A stretch of 64,000 bases of DNA from Phycisphaerae bacterium (GCA_029260055.1 JAJDDX010000461.1:1-64000); one strand, 5' to 3'. Positions 37,085 through 47,257 are shown, counted from the stretch's first letter. Notes: generated from the letters alone by a model not told the origin. Numbers and translations: made by a program.

Positions 37085-39553
37085 TCAGTTTCTTTCGGGA
37101 GCGTAGGCGAGAAGATCGGGCTTGATGGAGTCGAGCCGCCACTGGGCTAGCTCGAACTCGTTCATCGGCGTGGCAAGGGCGGTGTCGGGATCGAATTCGA
37201 GGCCGGTGCGCACGCACCGTTCGAAGAAACCGCGTGCCTCGACGCGGTCATCGTTCAACAGGCAAGCTTCACCGGCGTAATAGTACGCCTCGCAAAGGCA
37301 TTGCGGGTTGTCGCGTTCGATCGCAACGGAAACCAAGTCGTCCGGGGTGAGTTGCCCGGCAAGACAGCGGAGTATGTCTCGAAGCCAGGGATCGTCGGTT
37401 TCTTTCACTGCGGATTCGAGCAACCGATCGGCATCCTGCACACGACCCATCTCACGCAGGATCAGGAAGCTCCGCGCGTCTGAGAAGAACGGTTTTCCCA
37501 GCGCCGTACGCACGCGGCGGTAGTCCGCGAGGGCTTCATCCCGTCGCCCCAGAATCCAAAGCGGCGTGGCACGCTGATAGACTTCCCACACATCCTCGGC
37601 ACGGTCGCAATGCGGTTCTATGATCGCCGTGTAGTCTGCAACGGCCTTGTCGAACTCCTTCAGCCGCCTGTAGGCGTGAGCACGGTAGAGACGGACGCCT
37701 CCGACCGCGTCCATGTCAACGGCCTTCGTGTAGGCTACAACCGCCTCGTCAAAGCGACCTTGCCTGGACAGGATCTTGCCCATAAAGAGGGTCCAAGTGG
37801 CCGGGTCCTCGCCGAGTGCCAAAAGCCTCTCGGCACAGAGAAACGCTCCGTCCAAGTCGCCGGACCGAGTACGCAGCCACGCCAATCGGTGCCACGCCAG
37901 GACGTGAGACGGTGACAGCGCAACGGCTTCTTCGGCACACTGCGCCGCGCGGCCCGCGTCAAGCGTCGCCAGCGAACGAAGATACCACGCATCTGCCGTA
38001 TCCGGAGCCGATCGCTCGGCCTGCCGTGTCAGTTCGGCGGCGCGGTGAGGATCGCCGGCGGCCTCGTGCATCTCGGCGAGCAAGAGGCAACAGGCCCAGC
38101 GGTCCGGATGGCGACGTACGATACCTTCGAGAAACAGAATCCCGTGTGGGCGTACCGCGCGGTTACAGTACTGTGCGTGGGCCCAATGTATTGCGGTTTC
38201 CGATACGTCCGGGGATTCCTGGTGGAGAACCTTGGCGGGCCCCAGAGCGATGCTCGACGGTCCGTCGTCCAGTTGGACCTGATAAGCCAGCGCGGTTCGC
38301 CGGGCGTCGTCGATGCGCTGCCGCTTTGACCATGCCTTCGCCACAGAACCTGTCAGAACAAGGGTCGCCGCGAGCGCGCACAGCACCGTCGCCCATCGGT
38401 GCTTCACCAGTTTCTTACGAAGCAGGTAGAGGCCGCTCGGGCGTCTCGCCAGAATCGGCTCACCGTCACGATAGCGCCGGATATCGGCCCCGAACTCGGC
38501 CGCTGACTGATAACGCAGGTCCCGGTCCTTCTCGAGCGCCTTGAGCAAGATCGTCTCGAGCTCACCGTTCACTTGTTTCGACAATGATGACGGCGCCGTG
38601 GGCGGGGTCTCGAGGATTCGCTGAATGACCTGCGATGGTCGTCCGTCGGTATCGAACGGCAACGCCCCGGTCACCGCTTCATAGAACATCACCCCAAGCG
38701 AGTAGACATCAGTACGAACGTCCACCTCTTCCGATGCGCCAACCGCTTGTTCCGGCGAGAGGTAGAACAGTGTGCCGACAACTTGCCCGGGCACGGAGAC
38801 TTCCGAGACGACCGTGTCTTGCGGGTCGCCCCGGTCGGTGGCCTTCGCCAGTCCGAAGTCCAGCACGTGGGGGCGTCCGTCACCGTCAAGAAGGACGTTG
38901 GCCGGCTTGAGGTCCCGATGAATCACGCCGTGCCGATGAGCGTAGTCAACGGCCTTGCACACGCGCTCGATGATCGCGAGCAAACTCGGCAGGTCCGTCT
39001 GTGTGGCTTTGACGAACTGATCGAGACGGGTGCCTTCGACGTAGTCCATCGCGTAGTACTTCCAGCCGTTGTCCCGCCCGCTCTCGAGCACACGAACGAT
39101 ATCGGGGTGCTGAAGGCGGGCAGCCAGCTCCACCTCGCGATCGAACCGGCGCAGCGCCGCGTGCGATGCGAACGGACCAACCAACATGACCTTCAGCGCC
39201 ACCACGCGCTTGGTGGAAACCTGCAGGGCCTTGTAGACGACGCCCATGCCGCCGCGGCCGATCTCCTCCAGCAGTTCGTAACCCTCGATGCCGGGCCGGC
39301 CGGCCGATGCCGCTGCCATCGCGCTTGCGTGGGTTGCCTCGTCCGCCGCAGGGCGGAGTCTCTCGAGCATCGAAAGGCCGGCCAGATAAGGTCGTAGCTC
39401 GTCAGCCTTTTCCGGATGTTCACCGGCGAACGCCTCGGGCGTGATCCCTTCACCCGCCGCCCTCCGGTCAAAGTACTCGTTGATCAGCGGGGCAACCCGC
39501 GAGTCGGGTTGGTCGATGATATGCGTGGCGATGGAATCCATGGCTCTGTCCAC
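37085..39553 (-). CDS. Serine/threonine protein kinase with TPR-like C-terminus
   Basis: 'GRGGMGVVYKAL', 'HRDLKPANVLLDGDGRPHVLDFGLAK', 'GTLFYLSPEQAVG'; TM segment then TPRs. Confidence 0.93.
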   Translation of the reverse strand: MDRAMDSIATHIIDQPDSRVAPLINEYFDRRAAGEGITPEAFAGEHPEKADELRPYLAGLSMLERLRPAADEATHASAMAAASAGRPGIEGYELLEEIGRGGMGVVYKALQVSTKRVVALKVMLVGPFASHAALRRFDREVELAARLQHPDIVRVLESGRDNGWKYYAMDYVEGTRLDQFVKATQTDLPSLLAIIERVCKAVDYAHRHGVIHRDLKPANVLLDGDGRPHVLDFGLAKATDRGDPQDTVVSEVSVPGQVVGTLFYLSPEQAVGASEEVDVRTDVYSLGVMFYEAVTGALPFDTDGRPSQVIQRILETPPTAPSSLSKQVNGELETILLKALEKDRDLRYQSAAEFGADIRRYRDGEPILARRPSGLYLLRKKLVKHRWATVLCALAATLVLTGSVAKAWSKRQRIDDARRTALAYQVQLDDGPSSIALGPAKVLHQESPDVSETAIHWAHAQYCNRAVRPHGILFLEGIVRRHPDRWACCLLLAEMHEAAGDPHRAAELTRQAERSAPDTADAWYLRSLATLDAGRAAQCAEEAVALSPSHVLAWHRLAWLRTRSGDLDGAFLCAERLLALGEDPATWTLFMGKILSRQGRFDEAVVAYTKAVDMDAVGGVRLYRAHAYRRLKEFDKAVADYTAIIEPHCDRAEDVWEVYQRATPLWILGRRDEALADYRRVRTALGKPFFSDARSFLILREMGRVQDADRLLESAVKETDDPWLRDILRCLAGQLTPDDLVSVAIERDNPQCLCEAYYYAGEACLLNDDRVEARGFFERCVRTGLEFDPDTALATPMNEFELAQWRLDSIKPDLLAYAPERN

Positions 39554-39654
39554 GTCAAGAACCGCCGCGTTGCGGCTATAGTATAGGTAGTGAACTTCCT
39601 AGAGTTCTTGACGCAAAAGTCTCGGGAATCACCCGTTGAGGCGTCGCGAGCCCT

Positions 39655-40284
39655 ATGTCCGACATCAGCCGAACTCAAGTATGGATTGACAAAGCCCAAC
39701 AGGGTGACGCGTTGGCTGCGTCCAAGCTCCTGGCCGCCTATCACCCGGTGCTACGGGCACGCGTCGCGTCACGGATGGACCGGACCCTCAAAGCCAAGTT
39801 CGAGCCCGAGGACGTGCTCCAGGAGGTCTACCTCGAAGTCTTCCGCCGTGTGGATCAGTTCGAGGATCGCGGTCCGAACTCGTTCATCGACTGGGTCTTG
39901 ACCATCGCGGACGGCAAGCTGATCGACGCGTGGCGGATGCTCCACCGCAAGGTTCGGGACGTAGGCCGTGAAGTGCCCGCTCAGGCCGGGCGTGCGTCCG
40001 AATCCTATCTGAACTTGCTGGATCGAGTCTACGACGACTCACTCACGCCCAGCCGCGTCGTGCGGCGGGATGAAGCCGTTGGCGCGATGATTGCCTGTAT
40101 GTCATCCTTGTCCGATTCACACCGACAGGTGATTCAGTTGCGCTTCCTGGACGGGCGCCCGGTCAGCGAAGTGGCCGAGCGGCTCGGCAAGTCCGAAGCC
40201 GCCGTCGTCGCGTTAACCAAGCGCGCTCTGGACGCGCTGCGCACATCCGTCGACCGCCTCGGCGAATTCACACGGGGCGGGTGA
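39655..40284 (+). CDS. ECF-family RNA polymerase sigma factor
   Basis: 'KAKFEPEDVLQEVYLEVFRRVDQFEDRGPNSFIDWVLTIADGKLIDAWR' and 'HRQVIQLRFLDGRPVSEVAERLGKSEAAVVALTKRALDALR'. Confidence 0.92.
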   Translation: MSDISRTQVWIDKAQQGDALAASKLLAAYHPVLRARVASRMDRTLKAKFEPEDVLQEVYLEVFRRVDQFEDRGPNSFIDWVLTIADGKLIDAWRMLHRKVRDVGREVPAQAGRASESYLNLLDRVYDDSLTPSRVVRRDEAVGAMIACMSSLSDSHRQVIQLRFLDGRPVSEVAERLGKSEAAVVALTKRALDALRTSVDRLGEFTRGG

Positions 40285-40328
40285 GAAGGCGCAAAGCTCA
40301 TCCGACCCGTCAGGTACAACCATTGCGT

Positions 40329-41804
40329 TCACGGACAGGTATTCGGCGGACAGTCGAGCGGGGCAAGGAACCCCGTCGGGTTGCCCAGGCCGTCGACGAA
40401 GTAACTTCCTCCCTGGAAGCCGGCAATCGTGCGGTTGATGTCGTTGAAGTCGATCCCGCCACCGCCGAAGTCAGGACACATCGAAGCCGAGGTCGACCCC
40501 TGTAGATCAAGCCACGCTTTCGGCGAAAGCTGAAGGCTCTGGAATCCACCCACGACGGCCGAAATGTCCTTAAAGCTGCGGGTACCGTCCGGTGGAAGCC
40601 CGGGCGAAGCCCCGACGACATCACCGTAGCCGCCCGTGCCGCTGATGTTCAGCACGGTGCTGAGCACCAACGGCTCCGAGTAGCTCGCCTCGTCACCTTC
40701 ATCTTCGCCCGCGACGATCGCCTGGACCTCATACACGAACTCCGGCACCACGGCGCAATCGCCAACGTGGACCGTGTCGACCGTGCTCCAATCCATGTAG
40801 TGCGGCGCGCTTTGAATGCGGGCGAGCGACTGCGGACTTGGTTCGGGTCCGCCGACAACGATCGAAACGGGCGGCCCGACCCAGCCCAACGTCTCGCCAG
40901 TCGAGAGCTTGATACGGCGCGCTGTCGACAAACCGGCGTTGTCCACGTTCGGCTTGATCGCGATGTAACGGTTGCGCTGCACATAACAGACGCCGTCACC
41001 GCCGCTCGCAGCCGGGGGCCCAACGCAATACACCTCGGAGGTCGAGCCGATCCCCGCGAGGCAGTCGGCGTCGGTCGTACATGTCCGCACTGTTCCGTCG
41101 ATGTCGAAGGCATCGTCAGGCATCGGCCTGGCGGGAACTGTCGTCGAGCCGGGCACCGGCGCGCTGCCGGTGACGGTACCAGTCACGGTGAGCGTGCCGA
41201 GTTCGGGGTTCGCCGGGTCGAACGGAATCTCCACATTCGGATTGATCGTCAGGGTGGCGATGCCGTCGGTGATTTCGAGCGTGCCGCTGATGTCACCTGT
41301 CTGCGTGCCTTGCTGCGAAAGATCTTGCGTGTCGCTACAGGGCATGCCTCCCGCCTGCATCGCGACACACACCGTGCCCGCAGCGTCGTACGCTACGGTG
41401 CCTTCGGCATTCTGCGGCACGCCGACGAGCAAGAAGCCCCCCCCTTCGATCGCATCCGGGCCGAACGGCGTGCCCGGCTGAGCGTAGAGCAGCCTCAGGT
41501 TGTCCCCCGTAGCGGTGAGCCCACCGAGAAAGATGCTGATGTCGATGTTAATCTGGTCGGTGAGGGTCAGGTCAAAGTCGTGAAGCTCGATCATCGAAGG
41601 AGCCGCACCGTCGTCGAGGGCTATCACGGAATACCCGCTGACCCCGGATACATCGGAGTCGCACCCACCGGGGATACAGACCTGGACCGTCACACTCGAT
41701 GACAACTCATCCACCGGAATCGTGAACGGGCCGACATAGGCAAGGGCCGATGCCGCCGACGAGAGGGCGATCAGGAAGGCTGCGGACGCGACAAGTCTGA
41801 TCAT
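40329..41804 (-). CDS. Exported protein; C-terminal module duplicated from or to 33674-34717
   Basis: Signal peptide; from 'ARPMPDDAFDIDGTVRTCTTDADCLAGIGSTSEVYCV' to the C-terminus closely parallels 33674-34717. Confidence 0.8.
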   Translation of the reverse strand: MIRLVASAAFLIALSSAASALAYVGPFTIPVDELSSSVTVQVCIPGGCDSDVSGVSGYSVIALDDGAAPSMIELHDFDLTLTDQINIDISIFLGGLTATGDNLRLLYAQPGTPFGPDAIEGGGFLLVGVPQNAEGTVAYDAAGTVCVAMQAGGMPCSDTQDLSQQGTQTGDISGTLEITDGIATLTINPNVEIPFDPANPELGTLTVTGTVTGSAPVPGSTTVPARPMPDDAFDIDGTVRTCTTDADCLAGIGSTSEVYCVGPPAASGGDGVCYVQRNRYIAIKPNVDNAGLSTARRIKLSTGETLGWVGPPVSIVVGGPEPSPQSLARIQSAPHYMDWSTVDTVHVGDCAVVPEFVYEVQAIVAGEDEGDEASYSEPLVLSTVLNISGTGGYGDVVGASPGLPPDGTRSFKDISAVVGGFQSLQLSPKAWLDLQGSTSASMCPDFGGGGIDFNDINRTIAGFQGGSYFVDGLGNPTGFLAPLDCPPNTCP

Positions 41805-42058
41805 GGTGCTTTCCCCTTTTGCGCGTCGTCGGAATCCACTACGGCATTCGCCGCGGCGCGCAGCACCATTCTAGCGTCCGCAGAGGCTTGGCAGAAGCCC
41901 TGGCGGCCCTGCGGCACGCTTATCGGACGTAGGCGGCCACGCGGAGGCTCCGCTGGCCAAGTGGCACAGCCGGATCGCCGATGGAGAAGTTACACGTCGT
42001 CTTTGCCGCCCGGGCCGTCGGTACTCTACCGCTGTTGCGGGTGCGGAACGGATACAGG

Positions 42059-44275
42059 ATGGGTGCATCGGAACAGACCCGAGTCACACGGACGTCGATC
42101 GCACGCCGTGCCGCGAGGCTGCTCCTCGCGCCGCTGGTAATCGTGGTCGTCATCGGCGCGATCGGCTACTACGTCCAAACGAACCACAACCGGACCATCC
42201 TGCAACAGGGCGAGGCTCACGCCGTGAGTTATCGCACTCCGTATCTCACGAGTGAGTTGGAGCTGGCGGCATCGGACTTGATGGTGCTGTCGGACTGTCA
42301 CGAGTTGAACGACTTGTTGCGTGCCGCGCAACTCGATCGCCCCGCCGCCAAAGCCGCCCTGGCGCACGAGTTCTTCATCTTCTCGGCCAACCGCAGATGG
42401 TATGACCAAATCCGTGTTCTTGACGACAAAGGCGCGGAGGTCGTTCGGGTCAACTTCAATGATGGTTATCCCTCGGTCGTGGAGAAAGCGGCGCTACAGC
42501 AAAAGCAGGCTCGTTACTACTTCGAACATGCGTTCCGCCTCGCTCGAGGAGAGGTCTACGTCTCCCCCATGGACCTGAACAGGGAGCGCGGCGAGATCGA
42601 ACGGCCCCTCAAGCCGGTCATCCGCCTGGGCACGCCCGTTTTCGATCAACACGGCGCCAAGCGGGGAATCCTGTTGGTGAACTACATGGCCGGGCCCATG
42701 CTTCAAGGATTCGTCGGGCTCGGCGGCGCGGGTCGGTCCGAGTGGATGTTGCTCAACGCGGACGGGTACTGGCTCGAGAGCCCCGATGCCCAAGACGAAT
42801 GGGGGTTCATGTTCGCGGACCGACAGGACCGCACATTCGAGCGGGCGTTCCCGGCCGAGTGGAGTCGCATCAGTTCGAACGAACGGGGTCAATTCGAGAC
42901 GCGCGCAGGCCTGTTTACATTCGCCACGGTGAGCCCTCTTCCGGTAGGTCCGAAGCCGGACATCAGATCGAACGCCCCTTACACCAACTGGCGTTCATCG
43001 ATAGACATCAACCGCTATCGGTGGAAGGTCGTGTCCCGCGTGCCCGCCCCGATTCTCAGCGCCATGCGGACCACGGCGCTGCACTGGACGATCGCGATTC
43101 TTGGAGGTCTGGCCGTGGTGCTCGGCGCGACATCGTGGCGGCTGGCGCGCGCCCAGGTCGTGCGCGAGCACGCCGATCAGACCCGACATGCGGTGGAGGA
43201 GCGCTTTCGCGTGGCATCCCAGTGCGCCAGCGATCTGATCTACGATTGGAACATCGCCACGGGCGAACTCGATTGGTTCGGAGACATCGACGGCGCCTTG
43301 GGCTACGAACCCGGCGAATTCCCCAGGACGCTCGATGGCTGGTTCGCTCTGATTCACTCGGATGACCAGGCGGCCCTCGAGGAATCCATGCACCGCTGCC
43401 GGGAGAACGCGGAATCGATCAACGTGGAGTACAGAATTCGGCACAAGGGCGGCACGTGGCTCCACTGGCAGGACCGGGGCACCATCGTGACGGATGCATC
43501 AGGAACACCGGCGAGATTGATCGGTGCCTGCGACGACATCACGGAACGGAGGCAGTCGGAGGTCCGCCGCGCGTGGAACACGATGGCTGACGGCGTCTCG
43601 AACGAGTTGCTGCGGGTCTCGCTCTCGGCTAGTTCGCAGGACGAGTTGGCCGCCAAAGCGCTCGACGTACTGCTCGGCGTGGACTTCCTGCAGATTGGAA
43701 ACCAGGGTGCGATCTTCCTCGTGGAGGACACACCGGACGTCCTGGTGCGCCGCGCGGATCGCAATCTCGCCGAGCCGCTTCGCGAGTTGTGCGAGCGCGT
43801 GCCGTTCGGGCACTGCCTTTGCGGACGGGCGGCATCCAGCGGCGACGTCCAGTTCGCGTCATGTGTCGACGAGCGGCACGATACGTGCTTCGATCGCATG
43901 ACTGAACATGGGCACTACAGCGTACCGATCATGGCTGGAAGCCGGGTCCTCGGCGTGCTCACGTTCCATCTCCCCGAGGGTTCCGAGCAGAGACAGCGAG
44001 AAGCCGATCTACTGAAGAATGCCGCGGACATCATCTCGGGCGCGCTGCAACGCCTGGCTGCCGAGCAGGAATTGAAACACAGGATCCATCAGGTCTCGGA
44101 ATCCAAGCATCACCTCGAAATCCTGGTGTCCAATACCACGGAACGGGAAAAGCGAATGATCGAACTCAAACAGGAGGTCAACGACCTGCTGCAGGAAGCG
44201 GGGCACGAGCTCCGTTACGAGGCTCCGCGAGAAGTCGCGGCGCTGACAGCGAGCACCGAGGCGGTGCGAGCATAG
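42059..44275 (+). CDS. Membrane sensor: Cache-type periplasmic domain, PAS, GAF and terminal coiled coil, no kinase/GGDEF domain
   Basis: TM 'LLLAPLVIVVVIGAIGYYVQT'; periplasmic region to second TM 'ALHWTIAILGGLAVVLGATSW'; PAS_3-like 'EYRIRHKGGTWLHWQDRGTIVTDASGTPARLIGACDDITERRQ'; GAF 'CERVPFGHCLCGRAASSGDVQFASCVDERHDTCFDRMTEHGHYSVPI'. Confidence 0.8.
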   Translation: MGASEQTRVTRTSIARRAARLLLAPLVIVVVIGAIGYYVQTNHNRTILQQGEAHAVSYRTPYLTSELELAASDLMVLSDCHELNDLLRAAQLDRPAAKAALAHEFFIFSANRRWYDQIRVLDDKGAEVVRVNFNDGYPSVVEKAALQQKQARYYFEHAFRLARGEVYVSPMDLNRERGEIERPLKPVIRLGTPVFDQHGAKRGILLVNYMAGPMLQGFVGLGGAGRSEWMLLNADGYWLESPDAQDEWGFMFADRQDRTFERAFPAEWSRISSNERGQFETRAGLFTFATVSPLPVGPKPDIRSNAPYTNWRSSIDINRYRWKVVSRVPAPILSAMRTTALHWTIAILGGLAVVLGATSWRLARAQVVREHADQTRHAVEERFRVASQCASDLIYDWNIATGELDWFGDIDGALGYEPGEFPRTLDGWFALIHSDDQAALEESMHRCRENAESINVEYRIRHKGGTWLHWQDRGTIVTDASGTPARLIGACDDITERRQSEVRRAWNTMADGVSNELLRVSLSASSQDELAAKALDVLLGVDFLQIGNQGAIFLVEDTPDVLVRRADRNLAEPLRELCERVPFGHCLCGRAASSGDVQFASCVDERHDTCFDRMTEHGHYSVPIMAGSRVLGVLTFHLPEGSEQRQREADLLKNAADIISGALQRLAAEQELKHRIHQVSESKHHLEILVSNTTEREKRMIELKQEVNDLLQEAGHELRYEAPREVAALTASTEAVRA

Positions 44276-44291
44276 AGGCCGGAGGCGGTTC

Positions 44292-45230
44292 ATGGCTATC
44301 ACACTCTATTGGTTGCAGTCCGGTGGGTGCAGCGGAGACACCATGTCGCTGCTTTGTGCCGAGTCGCCGGATATCGCGGAAGTCGTCGACACGCTCGATC
44401 TCGACGTCCTGTGGCATCCCTCGTTGTCGGATGTCACGGCGCGCGAGCACGCCGAACTCAGAGAGAGCCTCTTACGCGGCGACCGACCACTCGACATCCT
44501 GTGCATCGAAGGTGCCGTCATCACCGGCCCGGATGGAACCGGCGAGTTCGATATGATCGGTGGCAAACCCAAGGCCGAACTGATCGCGGGCCTCGCAGCC
44601 AAGGCGAAATACGTCGTTGCCGTGGGCACCTGCGCAGCCTTCGGAGGTGTCACCGCCGACTGCGATGCGGATGCTTGCGGCTTGCAGTTTACAAAGGACG
44701 ATAAGGGTGGCTTCTTGGGCGAGGCCTTCACCACCCATAGCGGCCTGCCCGTCATCAATCTGCCCGGATGTCCGTGCCATCCCGCCACGATGGTCGGCGC
44801 CTTGACCGCCCTTGCACGCGATGAGCCTACACCGCTCAACCCGTACAACGTGCCCCATGACTGGTACAGCATGCTCGTACACCAGGGCTGCACGAGAAAC
44901 GAGTATCACGAATACCGCGTCGAAGAAACCGACTTCTGCCAGAAGGGGTGCTTGTTTTTCCACATGGGATGCAAGGGCCCACTGACCTACGCGTCGTGCA
45001 ACAAGACGCTGTGGAACCAGCGCAGTTCGAAGACGCGCGTGGGCGTGCCGTGTGTCGGCTGCACGCGACCGACGTTCCCTCAGCCGTTCCCGTTCTTCGA
45101 GACAAGGGGCATCGGCGATATACCGCTCGAACTGCCTCACGGCGTGGATCGCGCTCATTACATGGCCTACAAGGGCATGGCCGCAGCCGCGGCGCCCCAG
45201 CGCTTGAAGGATCGAAAGACCGAGGTATAG
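44292..45230 (+). CDS. [NiFe]-hydrogenase small subunit, cytosolic group-2-like
   Basis: 'LYWLQSGGCSGDTMSLLCAE', 'VAVGTCAAFGGV', 'NLPGCPCHP', 'HQGCTRNEYHEY', 'GCLFFHMGCKGPLTYASCNKTLWN', 'PCVGCTRPTFP'; no Tat signal. Confidence 0.93.
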   Translation: MAITLYWLQSGGCSGDTMSLLCAESPDIAEVVDTLDLDVLWHPSLSDVTAREHAELRESLLRGDRPLDILCIEGAVITGPDGTGEFDMIGGKPKAELIAGLAAKAKYVVAVGTCAAFGGVTADCDADACGLQFTKDDKGGFLGEAFTTHSGLPVINLPGCPCHPATMVGALTALARDEPTPLNPYNVPHDWYSMLVHQGCTRNEYHEYRVEETDFCQKGCLFFHMGCKGPLTYASCNKTLWNQRSSKTRVGVPCVGCTRPTFPQPFPFFETRGIGDIPLELPHGVDRAHYMAYKGMAAAAAPQRLKDRKTEV

Positions 45231-45234
45231 CCAC

Positions 45235-46794
45235 ATGGATGCCGTTCTAACCGCGAAGAAGACGATCGAAGTCCCGCTCAGCCGCGTCGAGGGCGATCTC
45301 GAAATCCGCGCCGAACTGGACGGCGACCACGTATCGAACGCCTTCAGCGCCGGTGTGCTCTATCGCGGCTTCGAAAAGATGATGGTCGGCCGCGGCGCGC
45401 TCGACGGCCTCGTGATCACGCCGCGCATCTGCGGCATCTGCGGCACCGCTCATCTGACGGCGGCTGTCAAGGCATTGGAGGAAATCGCCGGCGTAAAACC
45501 GCCGCCCAACGCGGTCAGAGTCCGCAACCTCGCCCTCGCGACGGAACATGTGCAGAGCGACGTGCGTCACGCCTTCCTGATGTTCACCCCGGACTTCGCC
45601 AACCCGGCGTATCGCGACTTTCCTTGGCACGAGGAGGTCGTCCGCCGCTATCAACCCTTCAAAGGGGACACCGTCAAGGAAGTCATCAACGAATCCAAGC
45701 GGATCCTCGAAATCGTCGCGCTACTTGGTGGGCAATGGCCACACTCCTCGTTCATGGTGCCCGGCGGGGTCGCAGCCAAACCCAGCCGGGAAGACCAGTC
45801 GCAGTGCCGTTTCGTGTTCAACCGCTTCAGAGCGTGGTACGAGCGCGCGATCCTCGGATGCAGCTTGGACCGTTGGGCAGACGTACGCACGTGCGGTGAC
45901 CTGGAGGCATGGCTCGACGAAGACGCATCACACCGCCAAAGCGAACTGGGATTCTACATCCGCGTCGCGCGCGACATCGGGCTCGACGGCATCGGGCGCG
46001 GGCCCGGCAACTTCATCAGCTACGGGCAACTCGATCTTCCCGATGACACACGCGTGCGCGGCATGGGTGACAGTACAACGCATCTGATTTCCCCGGGGTT
46101 CGTGCGCGGCACCGACGTCCAGCCGTTCAGCCACCGCCATGTGGCCGAACACGTGGCGCACTCTCGATTCGCGGATTACGACGGAGGCAAGCACCCGTTT
46201 TCCGGTGAGACCACGCCGCAACGCCGCGACGACGACGGACGGAAGTACTCCTGGGTCAAAGCCCCGCGGTACGACGGAATTCCCGCCGAAACGGGACCAC
46301 TTGCCGAGTTGCTCGCGGGTCAGGACCCTCTGTTTCGAGATATCATCGATACGGAAGGTCCCAGCGCTTTCGCCCGGGAGTTGGCGCGACTCGTCCGGCC
46401 GACCGCCCTGCTACCGGCGATGGGTACATGGCTGACCGAAATGGATGTCGAGGGTACCTTCTATCAACCGGTGCCCGAGATACCCGACGGAGAGGGGTTC
46501 GGTGCGACGCAAGCCGCTCGCGGTGCGCTGGGGCACTGGGTCAAGGTCGCGAAGGGGAAGATCGAGCACTATCAGATCGTGACGCCGACGGCATGGAACG
46601 GTTCGCCGCGAGACTCGGACGGTATCCGAGGCCCCTGGGAGGAGGCGCTCGTAGGAACACCGGTCAAGGATCCGGACAATCCCGTCGAGATGGGGCATGT
46701 GATTCGGTCGTTTGACGCCTGCCTGGTATGCGCGGTCCACGCGGTCAGAGGCACGACGACAGTGTGTCGCAAGACGCTGGGAGCCACACCATGA
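45235..46794 (+). CDS. [NiFe]-hydrogenase large subunit
   Basis: N-terminal 'RICGICGTAH' and C-terminal 'DACLVCAVH' NiFe-binding motifs; 'PLSRVEGDLEIRAELDGD'. Confidence 0.93.
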   Translation: MDAVLTAKKTIEVPLSRVEGDLEIRAELDGDHVSNAFSAGVLYRGFEKMMVGRGALDGLVITPRICGICGTAHLTAAVKALEEIAGVKPPPNAVRVRNLALATEHVQSDVRHAFLMFTPDFANPAYRDFPWHEEVVRRYQPFKGDTVKEVINESKRILEIVALLGGQWPHSSFMVPGGVAAKPSREDQSQCRFVFNRFRAWYERAILGCSLDRWADVRTCGDLEAWLDEDASHRQSELGFYIRVARDIGLDGIGRGPGNFISYGQLDLPDDTRVRGMGDSTTHLISPGFVRGTDVQPFSHRHVAEHVAHSRFADYDGGKHPFSGETTPQRRDDDGRKYSWVKAPRYDGIPAETGPLAELLAGQDPLFRDIIDTEGPSAFARELARLVRPTALLPAMGTWLTEMDVEGTFYQPVPEIPDGEGFGATQAARGALGHWVKVAKGKIEHYQIVTPTAWNGSPRDSDGIRGPWEEALVGTPVKDPDNPVEMGHVIRSFDACLVCAVHAVRGTTTVCRKTLGATP

Positions 46795-47257
46795 AACGGA
46801 TCATCTGTGTCGGCAACCGATTCCACGCGCAGGATGCGGCCGGACCGGCCGTCTACGATCGGCTTGCCAGCCACTCGATACCCGACGATGTCGAGGTCAT
46901 CGACGGTGGATTGGCTGGGCTCGACCTTCTTCGTTTCGTGGAGGACGCCGAGCGAGTCGTATTCGTAGACGCGGTGATCGGATTGAGCGGAACGGTCGGC
47001 GTTGTGATTCTCGACAGAGCTGATGCCTGTCGCTACGCGGCGGCGGCGGCGTACGGCCATGCCGCCGGACTGACCTATCTGTTGCAGGCGCTCCCGCACG
47101 TGTGCGAGGGCGCAATCCCGGAGGTCCATCTCGTGGGGATCGAGGGGGATGCGGACGACGAGACAATCCGAGTGGCCGCCGAACTCAGCGTGTCCGTCGC
47201 CGTTGATGGTGTCAGTCACACGACACCGACGGCAACGAGGCTCGCGGGAGTGACTTC

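Noticed and set aside
44292-46794. Respiratory uptake hydrogenase (HyaAB/HupSL group 1)
   Set aside because: No Tat signal on the small subunit, no cytochrome b gene, and the genes are embedded between signalling proteins; a group-2-like sensory or cytosolic role fits better, though not proven.
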